Source: Leifsonia sp. ZF2019 (GTDB lineage: Bacteria; Actinomycetota; Actinomycetes; Actinomycetales; Microbacteriaceae). From it: 64,000 nucleotides of DNA. Position 1 is the first letter of the stretch, and each line of letters begins with the position of its first letter. Position numbers and translations under genes: made by a program. This document shows positions 7,903 to 16,305 of this stretch, piece after piece. Where the stretch lies: contig NZ_CP065037.1 in the NCBI RefSeq assembly GCF_019924635.1, forward strand, positions 3,472,001 to 3,536,000, in the 5' to 3' direction. The notes below the pieces were generated by a model. The model saw only the letters and a list, made by a program, of their open reading frames with translations. It searched no databases and was not told where the DNA came from.

Positions 7903-8744
7903 TGGGGCCGGCCATCGTCTACGCGTTCGCGCTCGGTCTCGCCGCGGCGGTCAACCCGTGCGGCTTCCCCCTGCTGCCGGCCTACCTCGCCGTCTTCCTG
8001 GGCTCCGAGCCCGCGCCCGTCGGGACGCGACTTCTCCGAGCGCTCCGCGCGTCGGTCGCAATGACCGGTGGCTTCGTGACGGTGTTCGCCGTCGTCGGGA
8101 TCGCGGTCGCCACCGGGGTGCACCTGGCCGTGGCGTGGGTGCCCTGGTTCACCGCGGCCCTCGGCCTGGCCCTCCTGGTCGCCGGGATCGTCGGGGCGGC
8201 GGGCCACGACGTGCGGATCCCCGCGATCGCGCTTCCCTTCCGCTCCGGGCGGGGGATGCTGGCCATGCTCGGTTACGGCGCGGCGTTCGCGGCCACCTCC
8301 CTCGGGTGCGCGTTCCCGCTCTTCGCCGCCGCCGTCGCGCCGTCCACCACCGCCGCCTCCGCGGTCGACACGACGGCGGCCGCCCTGTCCTACGCATTGG
8401 GGATGGGACTCTTCGTGACGGCCTGCAGTGTTCTCGCAGCCTTCGTCGGCGCGGAAGCCGTTCGTGTCGCCGGACGGTACGCGAAGCACCTCCCGAGAGC
8501 CGCATCGGTGCTCCTGCTGCTGGTCGGGGTCTATGTGCTCGCCGACGGGATGCTGCTCATCCTCGAACCGCGCACGGAGCCGTCATTCGCGACCGTCGTC
8601 TCCCGGGCCAGCAGCGACCTGACCACCGCCGTCTTCGCCCACCCTCTGCTCGTCGGCGGGTTCGGCGCCTGCCTCGTGCTCGCCGCGCTGGCCGTCGCCG
8701 CCGTCGCCACCCGATCCACACGCCGCGCTCCGGAGAACCAATGA
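7902..8744 (+). CDS. ccdA: CcdA/DsbD-type transmembrane thiol-disulfide carrier
   Basis: A 280-residue membrane protein with the CcdA signature at its N-terminus (ALGLAAAVNPCGFPLLPAYLAVFLG) and the second reactive-cysteine helix at ATSLGCAFPLFAAAVAP. These two cysteines carry reducing equivalents across the membrane to extracytoplasmic thioredoxin-like proteins. Six core helices are visible, with an extra hydrophobic segment near the C-terminus. The start ATG overlaps the stop of the CtaG gene and the stop overlaps the start of the Sco-TlpA fusion gene, so the thioredoxin domain encoded next is the probable partner. It would keep copper-site cysteines reduced during oxidase assembly. Confidence 0.9.
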   Translation: MGPAIVYAFALGLAAAVNPCGFPLLPAYLAVFLGSEPAPVGTRLLRALRASVAMTGGFVTVFAVVGIAVATGVHLAVAWVPWFTAALGLALLVAGIVGAAGHDVRIPAIALPFRSGRGMLAMLGYGAAFAATSLGCAFPLFAAAVAPSTTAASAVDTTAAALSYALGMGLFVTACSVLAAFVGAEAVRVAGRYAKHLPRAASVLLLLVGVYVLADGMLLILEPRTEPSFATVVSRASSDLTTAVFAHPLLVGGFGACLVLAALAVAAVATRSTRRAPENQ

Positions 8745-9919
8745 CCCCTCGCCGTCACCGCACCTGGCCCCTCATCGCCGCCGCGACCGTCGTCCTGGCC
8801 GGCTTCGCAGCCGTCCTCGTCGCGGCGGCGCAACCGTCGTCCCCCGGGTCCGCCGCCCCCGCGTCCCCACCGACGGAGCCGGGGATCTCGACCGCGGCAG
8901 CGAGCCTGCTCCAGCTCGATCCGCTCGGCACGGCCGCGTCGAAGGCCCCCGACTACACGTTGACGGATCAGCGCGGACGGACGATCACCCCGTCGACCTT
9001 CCGCGGACGCAGCGTCGTCCTCACCTTCAACGACGACGAGTGTCAGGACCTCTGCACCCTCCTCGCCCAGGACGTCGCCCTCGCCGACCGGGACCTCGGC
9101 CCGGCCGCCTCCCGGATCGCCTTCGTCTCGATCAACGCCAACCCGTACCACCCGGCCATCTCCGACGTCGCGTCCTGGACCGACTCCCACGGGGTGGGCG
9201 GCGACGCGAACTGGTACTTCGGCACCGGCTCGCCGGCGACCCTGGCGGCCGTCGCCCGCGCCTACGGCGTGCCGATCGAGCTGGATGCGGCGCACCAGTC
9301 CGTCGTGCACGGCACGGAGATCTTCTTCATCGGCCCCGACGGCGCCGAACGCGCCCTCGGCCAGTTCGGCACCGACTCCGCCAGCACGGCGCCGTTCGCA
9401 CACACGATGGCGCAGGAGGCCGTCGACCTCCTCCCGGCCTCCCAGCGGCGCCCGGTCGCCGGATCGGCCACCGTCGACCTCGCGACAGGAGACACCGGCA
9501 TCGGCACGAGACCGAAGCCGTTCTCGCTGCCGGCTCTGACCGGGTCGGGCCGCGTCACCCCTACCACCGGCCACTACACGGTGCTCAACTTCTGGGCCAG
9601 CACCTGCACCGCCTGCGTCGGCGAGCTCGCCGACCTCCAGAAGGTGTCGGCCGAGTTCGCCGGGCGGGCCGACCTGATCGGCATCGACGTCTCCGACGAT
9701 GCCGCCGCGGCCCGCGCCACCACACGACAGGCCGGCACGGGCTACCCGCTCGCGGTGGACGCGAACGGCTCGGTCGCCGGCGCCTACCGGATCTCCGGAC
9801 TCCCGTACACCGTGATCCTGGACCCGACCGGTCAGGTCGTCATCCGCCACCCGGGCGCGTTCACCGCCGAGCAGCTCGAGTACATCCTCGACTCCCTCGT
9901 CCCGCCCGCCACGAAGTAA
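8741..9919 (+). CDS. Sco (SenC/PrrC) copper chaperone fused to TlpA-like thioredoxin
   Basis: A 392-residue membrane-anchored protein with two extracytoplasmic redox domains. Residues 10-30 are a hydrophobic anchor. Residues 68-235 are a Sco domain with the copper ligands Cys101 and Cys105 (ECQDLC) and His190 (VVHGTEIFF). Residues 255-390 are a TlpA/ResA-type thioredoxin domain with a CTAC active site (Cys289, Cys292) and a cis-proline in SGLPYTVI. The Sco motif lacks the usual prolines. The ATG lies in an ATGA overlap with ccdA. The fusion puts the copper carrier and its probable reductant on one chain, supplied with electrons by CcdA. Domain reading is firm; substrate oxidase is inferred. 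Confidence 0.88.
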   Translation: MTPRRHRTWPLIAAATVVLAGFAAVLVAAAQPSSPGSAAPASPPTEPGISTAAASLLQLDPLGTAASKAPDYTLTDQRGRTITPSTFRGRSVVLTFNDDECQDLCTLLAQDVALADRDLGPAASRIAFVSINANPYHPAISDVASWTDSHGVGGDANWYFGTGSPATLAAVARAYGVPIELDAAHQSVVHGTEIFFIGPDGAERALGQFGTDSASTAPFAHTMAQEAVDLLPASQRRPVAGSATVDLATGDTGIGTRPKPFSLPALTGSGRVTPTTGHYTVLNFWASTCTACVGELADLQKVSAEFAGRADLIGIDVSDDAAAARATTRQAGTGYPLAVDANGSVAGAYRISGLPYTVILDPTGQVVIRHPGAFTAEQLEYILDSLVPPATK

Positions 9920-9933
9920 GGCGGGAGGCCGGG

Positions 9934-10404
9934 TCAGAGGCCCAGCGTCAGCAGATCCTCCGGCGTCGGCTCGCCCGCGGCCCTCGAGAACAGCTCCATC
10001 GCGTCGATGATCTGCTGCTGCTCGTCCGCGGTCAGGGACGTCAGGACAGCGGCGACCTGGCGGCGGCGACGCTCGGTGACCTGGTCCACGAGGCGACGAC
10101 CGTCGTCGCTGAGATCGACGAGGATCTCGCGCCGGCTCTGCGGGCTCTCCTGTCGAACCACCCACCCGCCGTCGACCATGCGATCGATGGTCCGGCTGAA
10201 GGTCGACGGGACGGCGCCGACGCGCGCCGCCAATGCGCCCATCCGCATCGCGCCGGAACCGGCCAGCACGACGAGCACCCGGAACTGCGGCAGCGTCACC
10301 TGCTCCAACGCGTCCGCGACGGAGCGCGCGACGATCCCCAGCAGCGCCCGCGACGCCTGGAGCGTCGCCTCGGTCGCCTCGTGCGGGAAGCCGTGGTCCT
10401 GCAT
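9934..10404 (-). CDS. MarR-family transcriptional regulator
   Basis: A 156-residue winged-helix regulator. The recognition region is MGALAARVGAVPSTFSRTIDRMVDGGWVVRQ, with the wing in ESPQSRREILVDLSDDGRRL, a clear MarR pattern. The start was set at the ATG at 10404, preceded by GGAGG; the longer frame to 10452 would run through the operator. It has no cysteine, so it is not a simple thiol switch. It converges on the Sco-TlpA gene (14 bases apart) and diverges from the ClC gene. The identical 24-bp inverted-repeat sites before it and before the oxidase-assembly operon make it the probable regulator of both. Confidence 0.9.
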   Translation of the reverse strand: MQDHGFPHEATEATLQASRALLGIVARSVADALEQVTLPQFRVLVVLAGSGAMRMGALAARVGAVPSTFSRTIDRMVDGGWVVRQESPQSRREILVDLSDDGRRLVDQVTERRRRQVAAVLTSLTADEQQQIIDAMELFSRAAGEPTPEDLLTLGL

Positions 10405-10426
10405 GGTTCCTCCAGTGTTACGCTGT

Positions 10427-10450
10427 TTGATGCATTCATGCAACAGTTGC
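10427..10450 (-). promoter_or_regulatory. MarR-type operator, copy 2 of the 24-bp site (inverted)
   Basis: Exact reverse complement of the 24 bases at 6836-6859, including the GCAAC-A-GTTGC palindrome at 10440-10450. It lies in the 68-bp gap between the divergent marR and ClC genes. Read in the marR direction, a TAGAGA box lies just before the element (10452-10457), which copies the layout found before the oxidase-assembly operon. This fits autoregulation and joint control of the ClC gene. Confidence 0.7.
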
Positions 10451-10472
10451 ATCTCTACATGATTGGGGTTCT

Positions 10473-12242
10473 GTGTCCGCCATCACCGCGAGCATCCGCG
10501 GAGTCGTCGACGGCTCACGTGCCAGCATGGCGCACTGGTGGCGACGCGTGCGCGCGACTCCCGCACCTTTGATCGCTTCGGCGCTCGTGGTCGGCGCCGG
10601 AGCCGGACTCGCCGCCGTGGTGTTCCGCTGGCTGGTGCAGACGGCGACGCTGATCTTCACCGGCACGGCCGACTACGCCGCCACGACCGGACACCCCGCC
10701 AACCCCTGGGTTCCCTGGCTCGGCGGCGCCTTCGTCATCCTCGCCCCCGCGATCGGCGGCCTCCTCTACGGCCCGCTCGTGCATCGCTTCGCGCGCGAAG
10801 CCCGCGGCCATGGCGTTCCGGAGGTCATGTACGCCGTCGCCCGCCGCGGCGGACACATCCCGGGCCGGGTCGCCGTCGTCAAGGCGCTCGCCTCGGCGAT
10901 CACCATCGGCTCCGGCGGGTCCGTCGGCCGCGAGGGGCCGATCGTGCAGATCGGCTCGGCGCTCGGCTCCACCCTCGGGCGGATCACCCGCATGCCGGAG
11001 ACGCAGCTGCGCACGCTCGTGGCGTGCGGTGCCGCCGGAGGGATCGCGGCGACGTTCAACGCCCCGATCGCGGGAGTGTTCTTCGCGCTCGAACTGATCC
11101 TGCGCGACTTCGCGACCCGGTCGTTCGCCGCCGTCATGCTGTCGTCGATCGTGGCATCCGTCGTCGGCAGGTCCATTCTGGGCGATCACCCGTTCCTCGC
11201 ACTTCCGGCGTTCACCGTCAGCCGTCCGAGCGAGTACCTGCTCTTCGCCGGGCTCGGCCTGCTCGCGGGCGCGGTCGGGGTGCTCTTCAGCAAGATCCTC
11301 TACCTCGTCGAAGACCTCTGCGACTGGGCGTGGCGGGGGCCCGAGTGGCTGCGGCCCGCCGTGGGCGGCCTCCTGCTCGGTCTGCTCCTGTTCGCGATGC
11401 CGCAGCTCTACGGCGTCGGCTACCCCGTGCTCGAGGCGAGCGTCGCCGGCACGTACACCGTCGGCTTCCTGCTCCTGCTCGTGCTCGCCAAGATGGTCGC
11501 GACCAGTCTGACCATCGGCATCGGCGGCTCCGGTGGCGTGTTCGCCCCCAGCCTGGTCATCGGCGCCGCGTTCGGTGCCGCGACCGGCGAAGCCATCGGG
11601 CTCGTGATCCCCGGTCTCTCGGGTGACGCCGGGACCTTCGCGCTCGTCGGCATGGCCGCCGTCTTCGCCGGCGCCACTCGGGCCCCGATCACAGCCGGCA
11701 TCATCCTGTTCGAGCTCACGGGCGAGTACTCGATCATCCTGCCGCTTCTGCTCGCGGTGATCGTCGCCACCGGCACCTCGCGACTGCTCAGCCGCGACAC
11801 CATCTACACCCGCAAGCTCAGCCGCCGTGGCGTGGACCTGACCGCGCCCGCCCTCCCGGCCCTTCGCGGCACGACCGTCTCCGCCCTGATGTCGACGCCA
11901 CCGCCGTCGATCCGCGGCAGCCAGGACGCCCGCGAGGCGATCGTCCGGCTGGGCGAGTCGCACCGCCGCGCAGCACCCGTGGTGGGTGACGACGGGTCGT
12001 TGATCGGGGTGCTCACCGCGGCCGATGCGGCCCAGGCGCTCGCCTCCGACGAAGCGACCGCCTCCCGCACCGCGGCAGAGCTCAGCGAGCGCATCACGGT
12101 GCTGGCCGCCGATGAGCATGTCGCCGACGTCCTCGACCAGGTCATCGGGGCGGAGGCGACCGATGGAGTCCCCGTCGCCACGGACGGCAGGCTCGTCGGA
12201 TGGCTGGCTCCCGCCGACGTGCTCCGCGCGGTCGCATCCTGA
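10473..12242 (+). CDS. ClC-type chloride channel/antiporter with C-terminal CBS pair
   Basis: A 589-residue membrane protein of the ClC family. The anion-pathway motifs are all visible: GSGGSVGREGPIVQ with the gating glutamate, then GIGGSGGVFAPSLVIG. About ten to twelve membrane helices span residues 30-430. The last 130 residues form two CBS domains, starting near LMSTPPPSIRG and ITVLAADEHVADV, which usually bind nucleotides. The start is a GTG at 10473, downstream of the shared MarR-type operator. ClC proteins act as Cl-/H+ exchangers or channels; in enterobacteria they support acid resistance with glutamate decarboxylase, which is encoded about 42 kb away here. A strong bidirectional terminator follows. 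Confidence 0.93.
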   Translation: MSAITASIRGVVDGSRASMAHWWRRVRATPAPLIASALVVGAGAGLAAVVFRWLVQTATLIFTGTADYAATTGHPANPWVPWLGGAFVILAPAIGGLLYGPLVHRFAREARGHGVPEVMYAVARRGGHIPGRVAVVKALASAITIGSGGSVGREGPIVQIGSALGSTLGRITRMPETQLRTLVACGAAGGIAATFNAPIAGVFFALELILRDFATRSFAAVMLSSIVASVVGRSILGDHPFLALPAFTVSRPSEYLLFAGLGLLAGAVGVLFSKILYLVEDLCDWAWRGPEWLRPAVGGLLLGLLLFAMPQLYGVGYPVLEASVAGTYTVGFLLLLVLAKMVATSLTIGIGGSGGVFAPSLVIGAAFGAATGEAIGLVIPGLSGDAGTFALVGMAAVFAGATRAPITAGIILFELTGEYSIILPLLLAVIVATGTSRLLSRDTIYTRKLSRRGVDLTAPALPALRGTTVSALMSTPPPSIRGSQDAREAIVRLGESHRRAAPVVGDDGSLIGVLTAADAAQALASDEATASRTAAELSERITVLAADEHVADVLDQVIGAEATDGVPVATDGRLVGWLAPADVLRAVAS

Positions 12243-12326
12243 GGAGCGGTCGCCTCCTGAGGAGATGGGGCGATCGCCGTCCTCCGCGCCGGACGAAGGT
12301 CACCGGATCGATGTCGGTCGGAGCCA

Positions 12327-12366
12327 CGAAGCAAAAGCCCCCGGGAAACCGGGGGCTTTTGCTTCG
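12327..12366. terminator. Bidirectional rho-independent terminator
   Basis: A perfect 18-bp stem with a GAAA tetraloop (12345-12348). The stem is flanked by AAAA on the left arm and TTTT on the right arm, so it carries a U-run in both directions. It lies between the convergent ClC and methyltransferase genes, directly against the methyltransferase stop codon, and should end both transcripts. Confidence 0.93.
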
Positions 12367-13083
12367 TCAGCGCTTGCCGGACTCCAGATCGAAGAGCAGG
12401 AACGCCAGGAACCGGCCGCTGGGACGACCGGCGAACTCGTCGGGGAACCGCTCGTACGCGTCCGCGGAAGGCGCAGGCTCGCTGAGCGCCGTGATCCGGA
12501 ATCCGGCCGCGGCGAACGCATCGGTCATCGCGTGGGGGGGACGGTCCCAGAACACCAGCTGCGCGCTCCGTCCGCCGAGACTCCACTCTTCGGTTCGCGA
12601 CCGGATGCCGAAATACTCGGAGTCGCCGCCCGAGAGCCGATCTCCGAGGAAGGTGGCCGACGGATGCTCCTCCGAGATGATCAGCCTGCCCGCGGGCTTG
12701 AGGATCCGCCGGAACTCGCCCAGTGTCGCCCCCCAGTCCTCGAGGTAGTGGAGCACTTGCGACGCGACGACGAGGTCGAAGGTGTCATCGTCGAACGGAA
12801 GCGGTTCGCCGAGGTCGGCGACGGCGAGATCGGCGCCGTCGCCGAGCCTGAGTTCGGCTTGCTCCACCATCCCGGCGCTCGAATCGATACCGCTGACGAC
12901 GGCGCCGCCCGCACGGAGGTCGGCGAAGATCGAGCCGGAACCGCACCCGGCATCCAGCACGCGCAGCCCTGCGACGTTCCCTGCCATCTCGGCGAGCGCG
13001 GGCCGGTTGTAGTACTCGTTCAGGAGGCTGGTCTCGTTCAGCGCCGCGTATGCCTCGGCGATCGAATCGTAGGCGTGCGTCAT
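12367..13083 (-). CDS. Class I SAM-dependent methyltransferase
   Basis: A 238-residue Rossmann-fold methyltransferase. Motif I is LRVLDAGCGSGSIFADL, the acidic residue after strand 2 lies in VSGIDSSAGMVEQA, and motif IV is FDLVVASQVLHYLEDW; the pattern is that of small-molecule (UbiE/BioC-like) enzymes. The ATG at 13083 (MTHAYDSIAEAYA) was preferred to earlier in-frame codons because family members begin with this Y-D-x-I-A-x-x-Y helix. It ends at the bidirectional terminator shared with the ClC gene and has no obvious operon partner, so the methyl acceptor is unknown. Confidence 0.88.
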   Translation of the reverse strand: MTHAYDSIAEAYAALNETSLLNEYYNRPALAEMAGNVAGLRVLDAGCGSGSIFADLRAGGAVVSGIDSSAGMVEQAELRLGDGADLAVADLGEPLPFDDDTFDLVVASQVLHYLEDWGATLGEFRRILKPAGRLIISEEHPSATFLGDRLSGGDSEYFGIRSRTEEWSLGGRSAQLVFWDRPPHAMTDAFAAAGFRITALSEPAPSADAYERFPDEFAGRPSGRFLAFLLFDLESGKR

Positions 13084-13211
13084 GGGGTCGATCGTGTCAC
13101 ACGCGTTCCCGTTGTGGACGGGGCTACGGCAGCACCCGTCCGGTGCGCCCGCCCCGAGCATGAGCGAGCCCTCTCAGCGCCTGCGCGTCCTGGCCGCCTG
13201 CCGAGCAGCGA

Positions 13212-13880
13212 TCAGAGGTAGGGCGCGAGGTTCGACAGCACGACCCGGTAGCCGTCCGGATTGAGGTGGGCGCCATCGAAGGTCAGCTCCTTCTTCAGCT
13301 CGCCCCGTTCGTCGGCCAGACCGGCGTTCACGTCGATGAAGGGGAATCCGAACTCCTGCGCGATCCGCTCGATCGCGTCCGAAGCGGCCTGTAAAGCGTG
13401 ATTGGAGCGCGTCGCGAGGAGCGCTCTCTCGTCCTCGTCGTTCCGGAAGTCCACCGTGTTGATCGGGTAGAACCTCAAAACACAGGTCTCACAGTCCGGC
13501 AGACGCTCCGCGATCCTGCGGAAGATCTCCCGCTCGTTCGCCAGGAACTCCTCCTCCGGGACCCCGAACCCGATGTCGTTCGTGCCGATGTTGATGAACA
13601 CCTTCGACGGCTCGAGATCGAAGATCTGCGTATCCAGGTGGGCCAGGAGGAACGCCGTCGTCGTCGCACGCACGGCACGGTTGTAGATGATCGCGTCGAA
13701 CGCGACCTCGCCGCTCTCCTGCCATTGCTCGATCGGGAAGATCTCCATGAGGCTGGACCCGACGAAGACGACCTGCCCACGCTTCGCAGTCCGGTTCGCT
13801 GTCGCGTACTTCTCAAGAAGCGACGCTTGGAACGCCTCCAGTTGCGGGTTGAGGGTCAGCGACTTCGTCTCCTCGGTCAT
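13212..13880 (-). CDS. SGNH/GDSL-family hydrolase
   Basis: A 222-residue cytoplasmic esterase-like protein. Block I appears as VVFVGSSLMEIFP with Ser43 at the nucleophile position, although the usual Asp of GDS is Ser. Block III is INIGTNDIGFG (Asn101), and block V is FDGAHLNPDGY with the catalytic Asp-His pair. The start ATG is preceded by GGAAGGAG. The gene sits 53 bases downstream of an MFS transporter gene on the same strand and may be co-transcribed. It could deacylate a sugar or metabolite; no signal peptide is present. The substrate cannot be predicted. Confidence 0.85.
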   Translation of the reverse strand: MTEETKSLTLNPQLEAFQASLLEKYATANRTAKRGQVVFVGSSLMEIFPIEQWQESGEVAFDAIIYNRAVRATTTAFLLAHLDTQIFDLEPSKVFINIGTNDIGFGVPEEEFLANEREIFRRIAERLPDCETCVLRFYPINTVDFRNDEDERALLATRSNHALQAASDAIERIAQEFGFPFIDVNAGLADERGELKKELTFDGAHLNPDGYRVVLSNLAPYL

Positions 13881-13933
13881 GTCCGTTTCTCCTTCCTCGG
13901 TGCATCGTCCCTCTTGTACTGAGACCGGCCCCT

Positions 13934-15409
13934 TTAGACGACGCCCTGCTCCTCGGCGGGCGCGTGCTCGTCGACGGTGCGCGAGTTGGTCAGCGTGAGT
14001 GCTCCGACGCCCGCGATGACACCGACGGCGACGGCGAGGATGCCGAAGATCACCTGCTCGCCGCGGAAGAAGGACGCGACCAGTTCGAAGTTCCACGCCC
14101 CGTTCGGCAGAACGGTGGTGACGAGGGCGGCGATGAGCGTTCCGACGACAGCCGTGCCGATGCTCGTGCCCACCTCCTGCGCTGCATCGTTCATCGCCGC
14201 GCCCATCGACGTGCGGTTCTCGGGCATCGCTCCCACGAGCGCCACCGCGCAGATGGTCATGACCGTGCGGAGCCCGATCGTCATCACGATCATGGCGAGC
14301 GCGATGGCCAGGTAGTTCTGCTGGACGCTCCACCCCATCAGCGCGAGCCCGGCCGCCAGCAGCACGGCACCGACGAAACACGCCATCCGGTGCCCGAAGC
14401 GACGGACGAGCCACTCGGTGAGCGGGGTCGCGAAGATCATCGTGACGATGATGGGCAGGTTCGCCAGCCCCGCGACCAGCGGCGTCCAGCCCCACGCGTA
14501 CTGGAAGTGCAGCACGAGAGCGAACATCACGCCGGCCATGGCGAGGGAGGTGCCGATCTGGGCGATGGCTGCGCCACGGACAGTCCCCCCGCGGAACAGC
14601 GACAGGTCGAGCATCGGCGCTGCCGCCCGGCGCTCGCGCACGATGAACAGGACGAGAGACGCGACGGCGCCGACCGCGACCGCGATCGTGACCGGGGACA
14701 GCCATCCGTTCTGCACGCCGCTCGTGAGGGTGTAGCAGGCGAGGCCGATCGTCAGGATGCTGAGCACGGCGCCGGGGATGTCGAGCCTGTCCTTCGTGAG
14801 CCCTTCGGCCGTGTCCGGCGCGACGCCGAAGTGCACGCCGAGACACGCGACGAGGGCGATCGGCGCGTTCACGAGCAGCAGCCACTGCCAGGGGAGGTGC
14901 GCGAGCACGCTGCCTGCCAGCAGCGGCCCGAGAACGAAGCCCGACATGCCCACGACCATCATCAGGGTGATCGCGCGCATCCGCAGCTTCTCGTCGTCGA
15001 ACAACCGGAACACCAGGGAATTGGTGATCGGCGCCATCGCCGCCGCAGCGACGCCGAGCAGCGCGCGCAACGCGATGAGCTCGCCCGTGGTGGTGACCAG
15101 CAGCACGCCCAGGCTCAGCAGGCCGAACAGCGCGAGCCCCACCTGGAGCACGCGACGACGGCCGAACCGGTCGGCGATCGACCCGGCCGTCAGCAGCAGG
15201 CCCCCGAAGGTCAGCGAGTATGCACCGGTGATCCACTGCAGGGAGGTGGTGTCGCCACCGAGGCTGCGACCGATCGTCGGGAGGGCGACGGACAGCAGGG
15301 TGTTGTCGACCATCTCGACGAAGAAGGCGAGGCACAGCGCGGCGAGGGGCATCCACGCGGCCTTCATGGAGAGGTAGGTGCGCGGTCGGGCGATGGATTC
15401 GGTGCTCAT
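13934..15409 (-). CDS. DHA2-family MFS multidrug efflux transporter
   Basis: A 491-residue transporter with about 14 membrane helices, the DHA2 (EmrB/QacA) layout. The conserved acidic helix-1 motif FFVEMVDNTLLSVALPTI, motif A in GSIADRFGRRRV and the motif C-like stretch GMSGFVLGPLLAGS are visible. The start ATG at 15409 follows an AGGAG site; the frame upstream of it lies in the operator region. It is divergent from a TetR regulator gene with three tandem palindromes between them, the usual arrangement for drug-inducible efflux. The exported compound is unknown. Confidence 0.92.
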   Translation of the reverse strand: MSTESIARPRTYLSMKAAWMPLAALCLAFFVEMVDNTLLSVALPTIGRSLGGDTTSLQWITGAYSLTFGGLLLTAGSIADRFGRRRVLQVGLALFGLLSLGVLLVTTTGELIALRALLGVAAAAMAPITNSLVFRLFDDEKLRMRAITLMMVVGMSGFVLGPLLAGSVLAHLPWQWLLLVNAPIALVACLGVHFGVAPDTAEGLTKDRLDIPGAVLSILTIGLACYTLTSGVQNGWLSPVTIAVAVGAVASLVLFIVRERRAAAPMLDLSLFRGGTVRGAAIAQIGTSLAMAGVMFALVLHFQYAWGWTPLVAGLANLPIIVTMIFATPLTEWLVRRFGHRMACFVGAVLLAAGLALMGWSVQQNYLAIALAMIVMTIGLRTVMTICAVALVGAMPENRTSMGAAMNDAAQEVGTSIGTAVVGTLIAALVTTVLPNGAWNFELVASFFRGEQVIFGILAVAVGVIAGVGALTLTNSRTVDEHAPAEEQGVV

Positions 15410-15421
15410 GGCGGCTCCTGT

Positions 15422-15475
15422 ATCGAACGGTGTTCGATTCTCGAACACAGTTCGATAGAATAGAACAATGTTCGA
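15422..15475. promoter_or_regulatory. Three tandem TetR operators between efflux and regulator genes
   Basis: Three copies of TCGAAC-N3-GTTCGA follow one another in the divergent promoter region. Copy 1 (15422-15438) is a perfect 17-mer palindrome with spacer GGT, copy 2 (15441-15455) is perfect with spacer ACA, and copy 3 (15461-15475) has one changed base with spacer AAT. Their centres are 18 and 20 bp apart, close to two helical turns, which fits cooperative binding of TetR dimers. Confidence 0.88.
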
Positions 15476-15516
15476 TAAACGGCAAGCGAGAGCTCCACTG
15501 TGATGGGATGGGTGTC

Positions 15517-16257
15517 ATGAGCAGCGCACAGCGGGACACCGACCGACGCACACGTCGCCGCACGACGGCGGAACGTCCCCGCGCCTCGCTCTCGCTCGAG
15601 TCCGTGCTGGCCGAAGCCGTCGCGATCCTGGACGAGTCGGGCGAGCAGGGACTCACCATCCGCGCGCTGGCCGCCCGGCTCGGAGGCGGCCCGGCGAGCG
15701 TGTACTGGTACGTGTCGGGGCGTGATGAGCTCCTCGACCTCGCCGCGGACTCCGTGCTCGCCGGCGTGCTGGAGGAGGTCGCCGATGTGGCATCGGACGA
15801 CCCGATCGCCGAGTTGCGCACCATCGCCCATGTGCTCTTCGACACCCTCGCCGACCGCCCCTGGCTGGGCGCTTATGCGATGCGTGACACCGGACGCCAG
15901 ACCCATTCGCTGATGTTGTACGAGCGGATCGGCGAACAGGTCATGCGACTCGGCCTCACCGCGCGGCAGAGCTTCTACGCGGCCTCCGCCGTGGTCGGCT
16001 TCGTGATCGGCACCGCGGCCGACATGGGCCAGGAACTCCCCGACGCCGTCACCTCCGGCGAGCTCGACCAGAAGGAGTACCTGGCCGAGGCGACCCGGCA
16101 ATGGCGCGCCCTGGACCCGGCGCGATACCCGTTCATCCACCACATCGTCGACGAGTTCTCGGTGCACGAAGACCGCGACCAGTTCCGCGCCGGCCTGGAC
16201 CTGCTGCTGGCCGGGCTCGAGTTGCAGGCGAGAGGGGCGGCGGGGCCCCGCGGCTGA
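15517..16257 (+). CDS. TetR-family repressor of the adjacent efflux gene
   Basis: A 246-residue regulator. The helix-turn-helix lies at LTIRALAARLGGGPASVYWYVSGRDELLDLAAD, typical of TetR with the YxxxxxxDELL signature, and the C-terminal domain (residues about 90-235) resembles the TetR_C_1 ligand-binding domain. The ATG at 15517 (MSSAQ) was chosen; an ATG three codons earlier is also possible. It is divergent from the DHA2 transporter gene and separated from it by three operator palindromes, so it most likely represses both genes and is released by the transported drug or a related compound. Confidence 0.9.
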   Translation: MSSAQRDTDRRTRRRTTAERPRASLSLESVLAEAVAILDESGEQGLTIRALAARLGGGPASVYWYVSGRDELLDLAADSVLAGVLEEVADVASDDPIAELRTIAHVLFDTLADRPWLGAYAMRDTGRQTHSLMLYERIGEQVMRLGLTARQSFYAASAVVGFVIGTAADMGQELPDAVTSGELDQKEYLAEATRQWRALDPARYPFIHHIVDEFSVHEDRDQFRAGLDLLLAGLELQARGAAGPRG

Positions 16258-16305
16258 GGGGCCGCCGGAACAGCCTGCCGGCCCGAGCCTCCGGAGCGGG
16301 CGTCG

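Noticed and set aside
13084..13211. Gap between the methyltransferase and SGNH genes, checked for a small gene or operator
   Set aside because: No clear frame, ribosome site or inverted repeat was seen; it probably holds only the methyltransferase promoter.
15430..15440. GTTCGATTC resembling a tRNA T-loop
   Set aside because: No acceptor, D or anticodon stems can be drawn around it; it belongs to the palindromic TetR operators.
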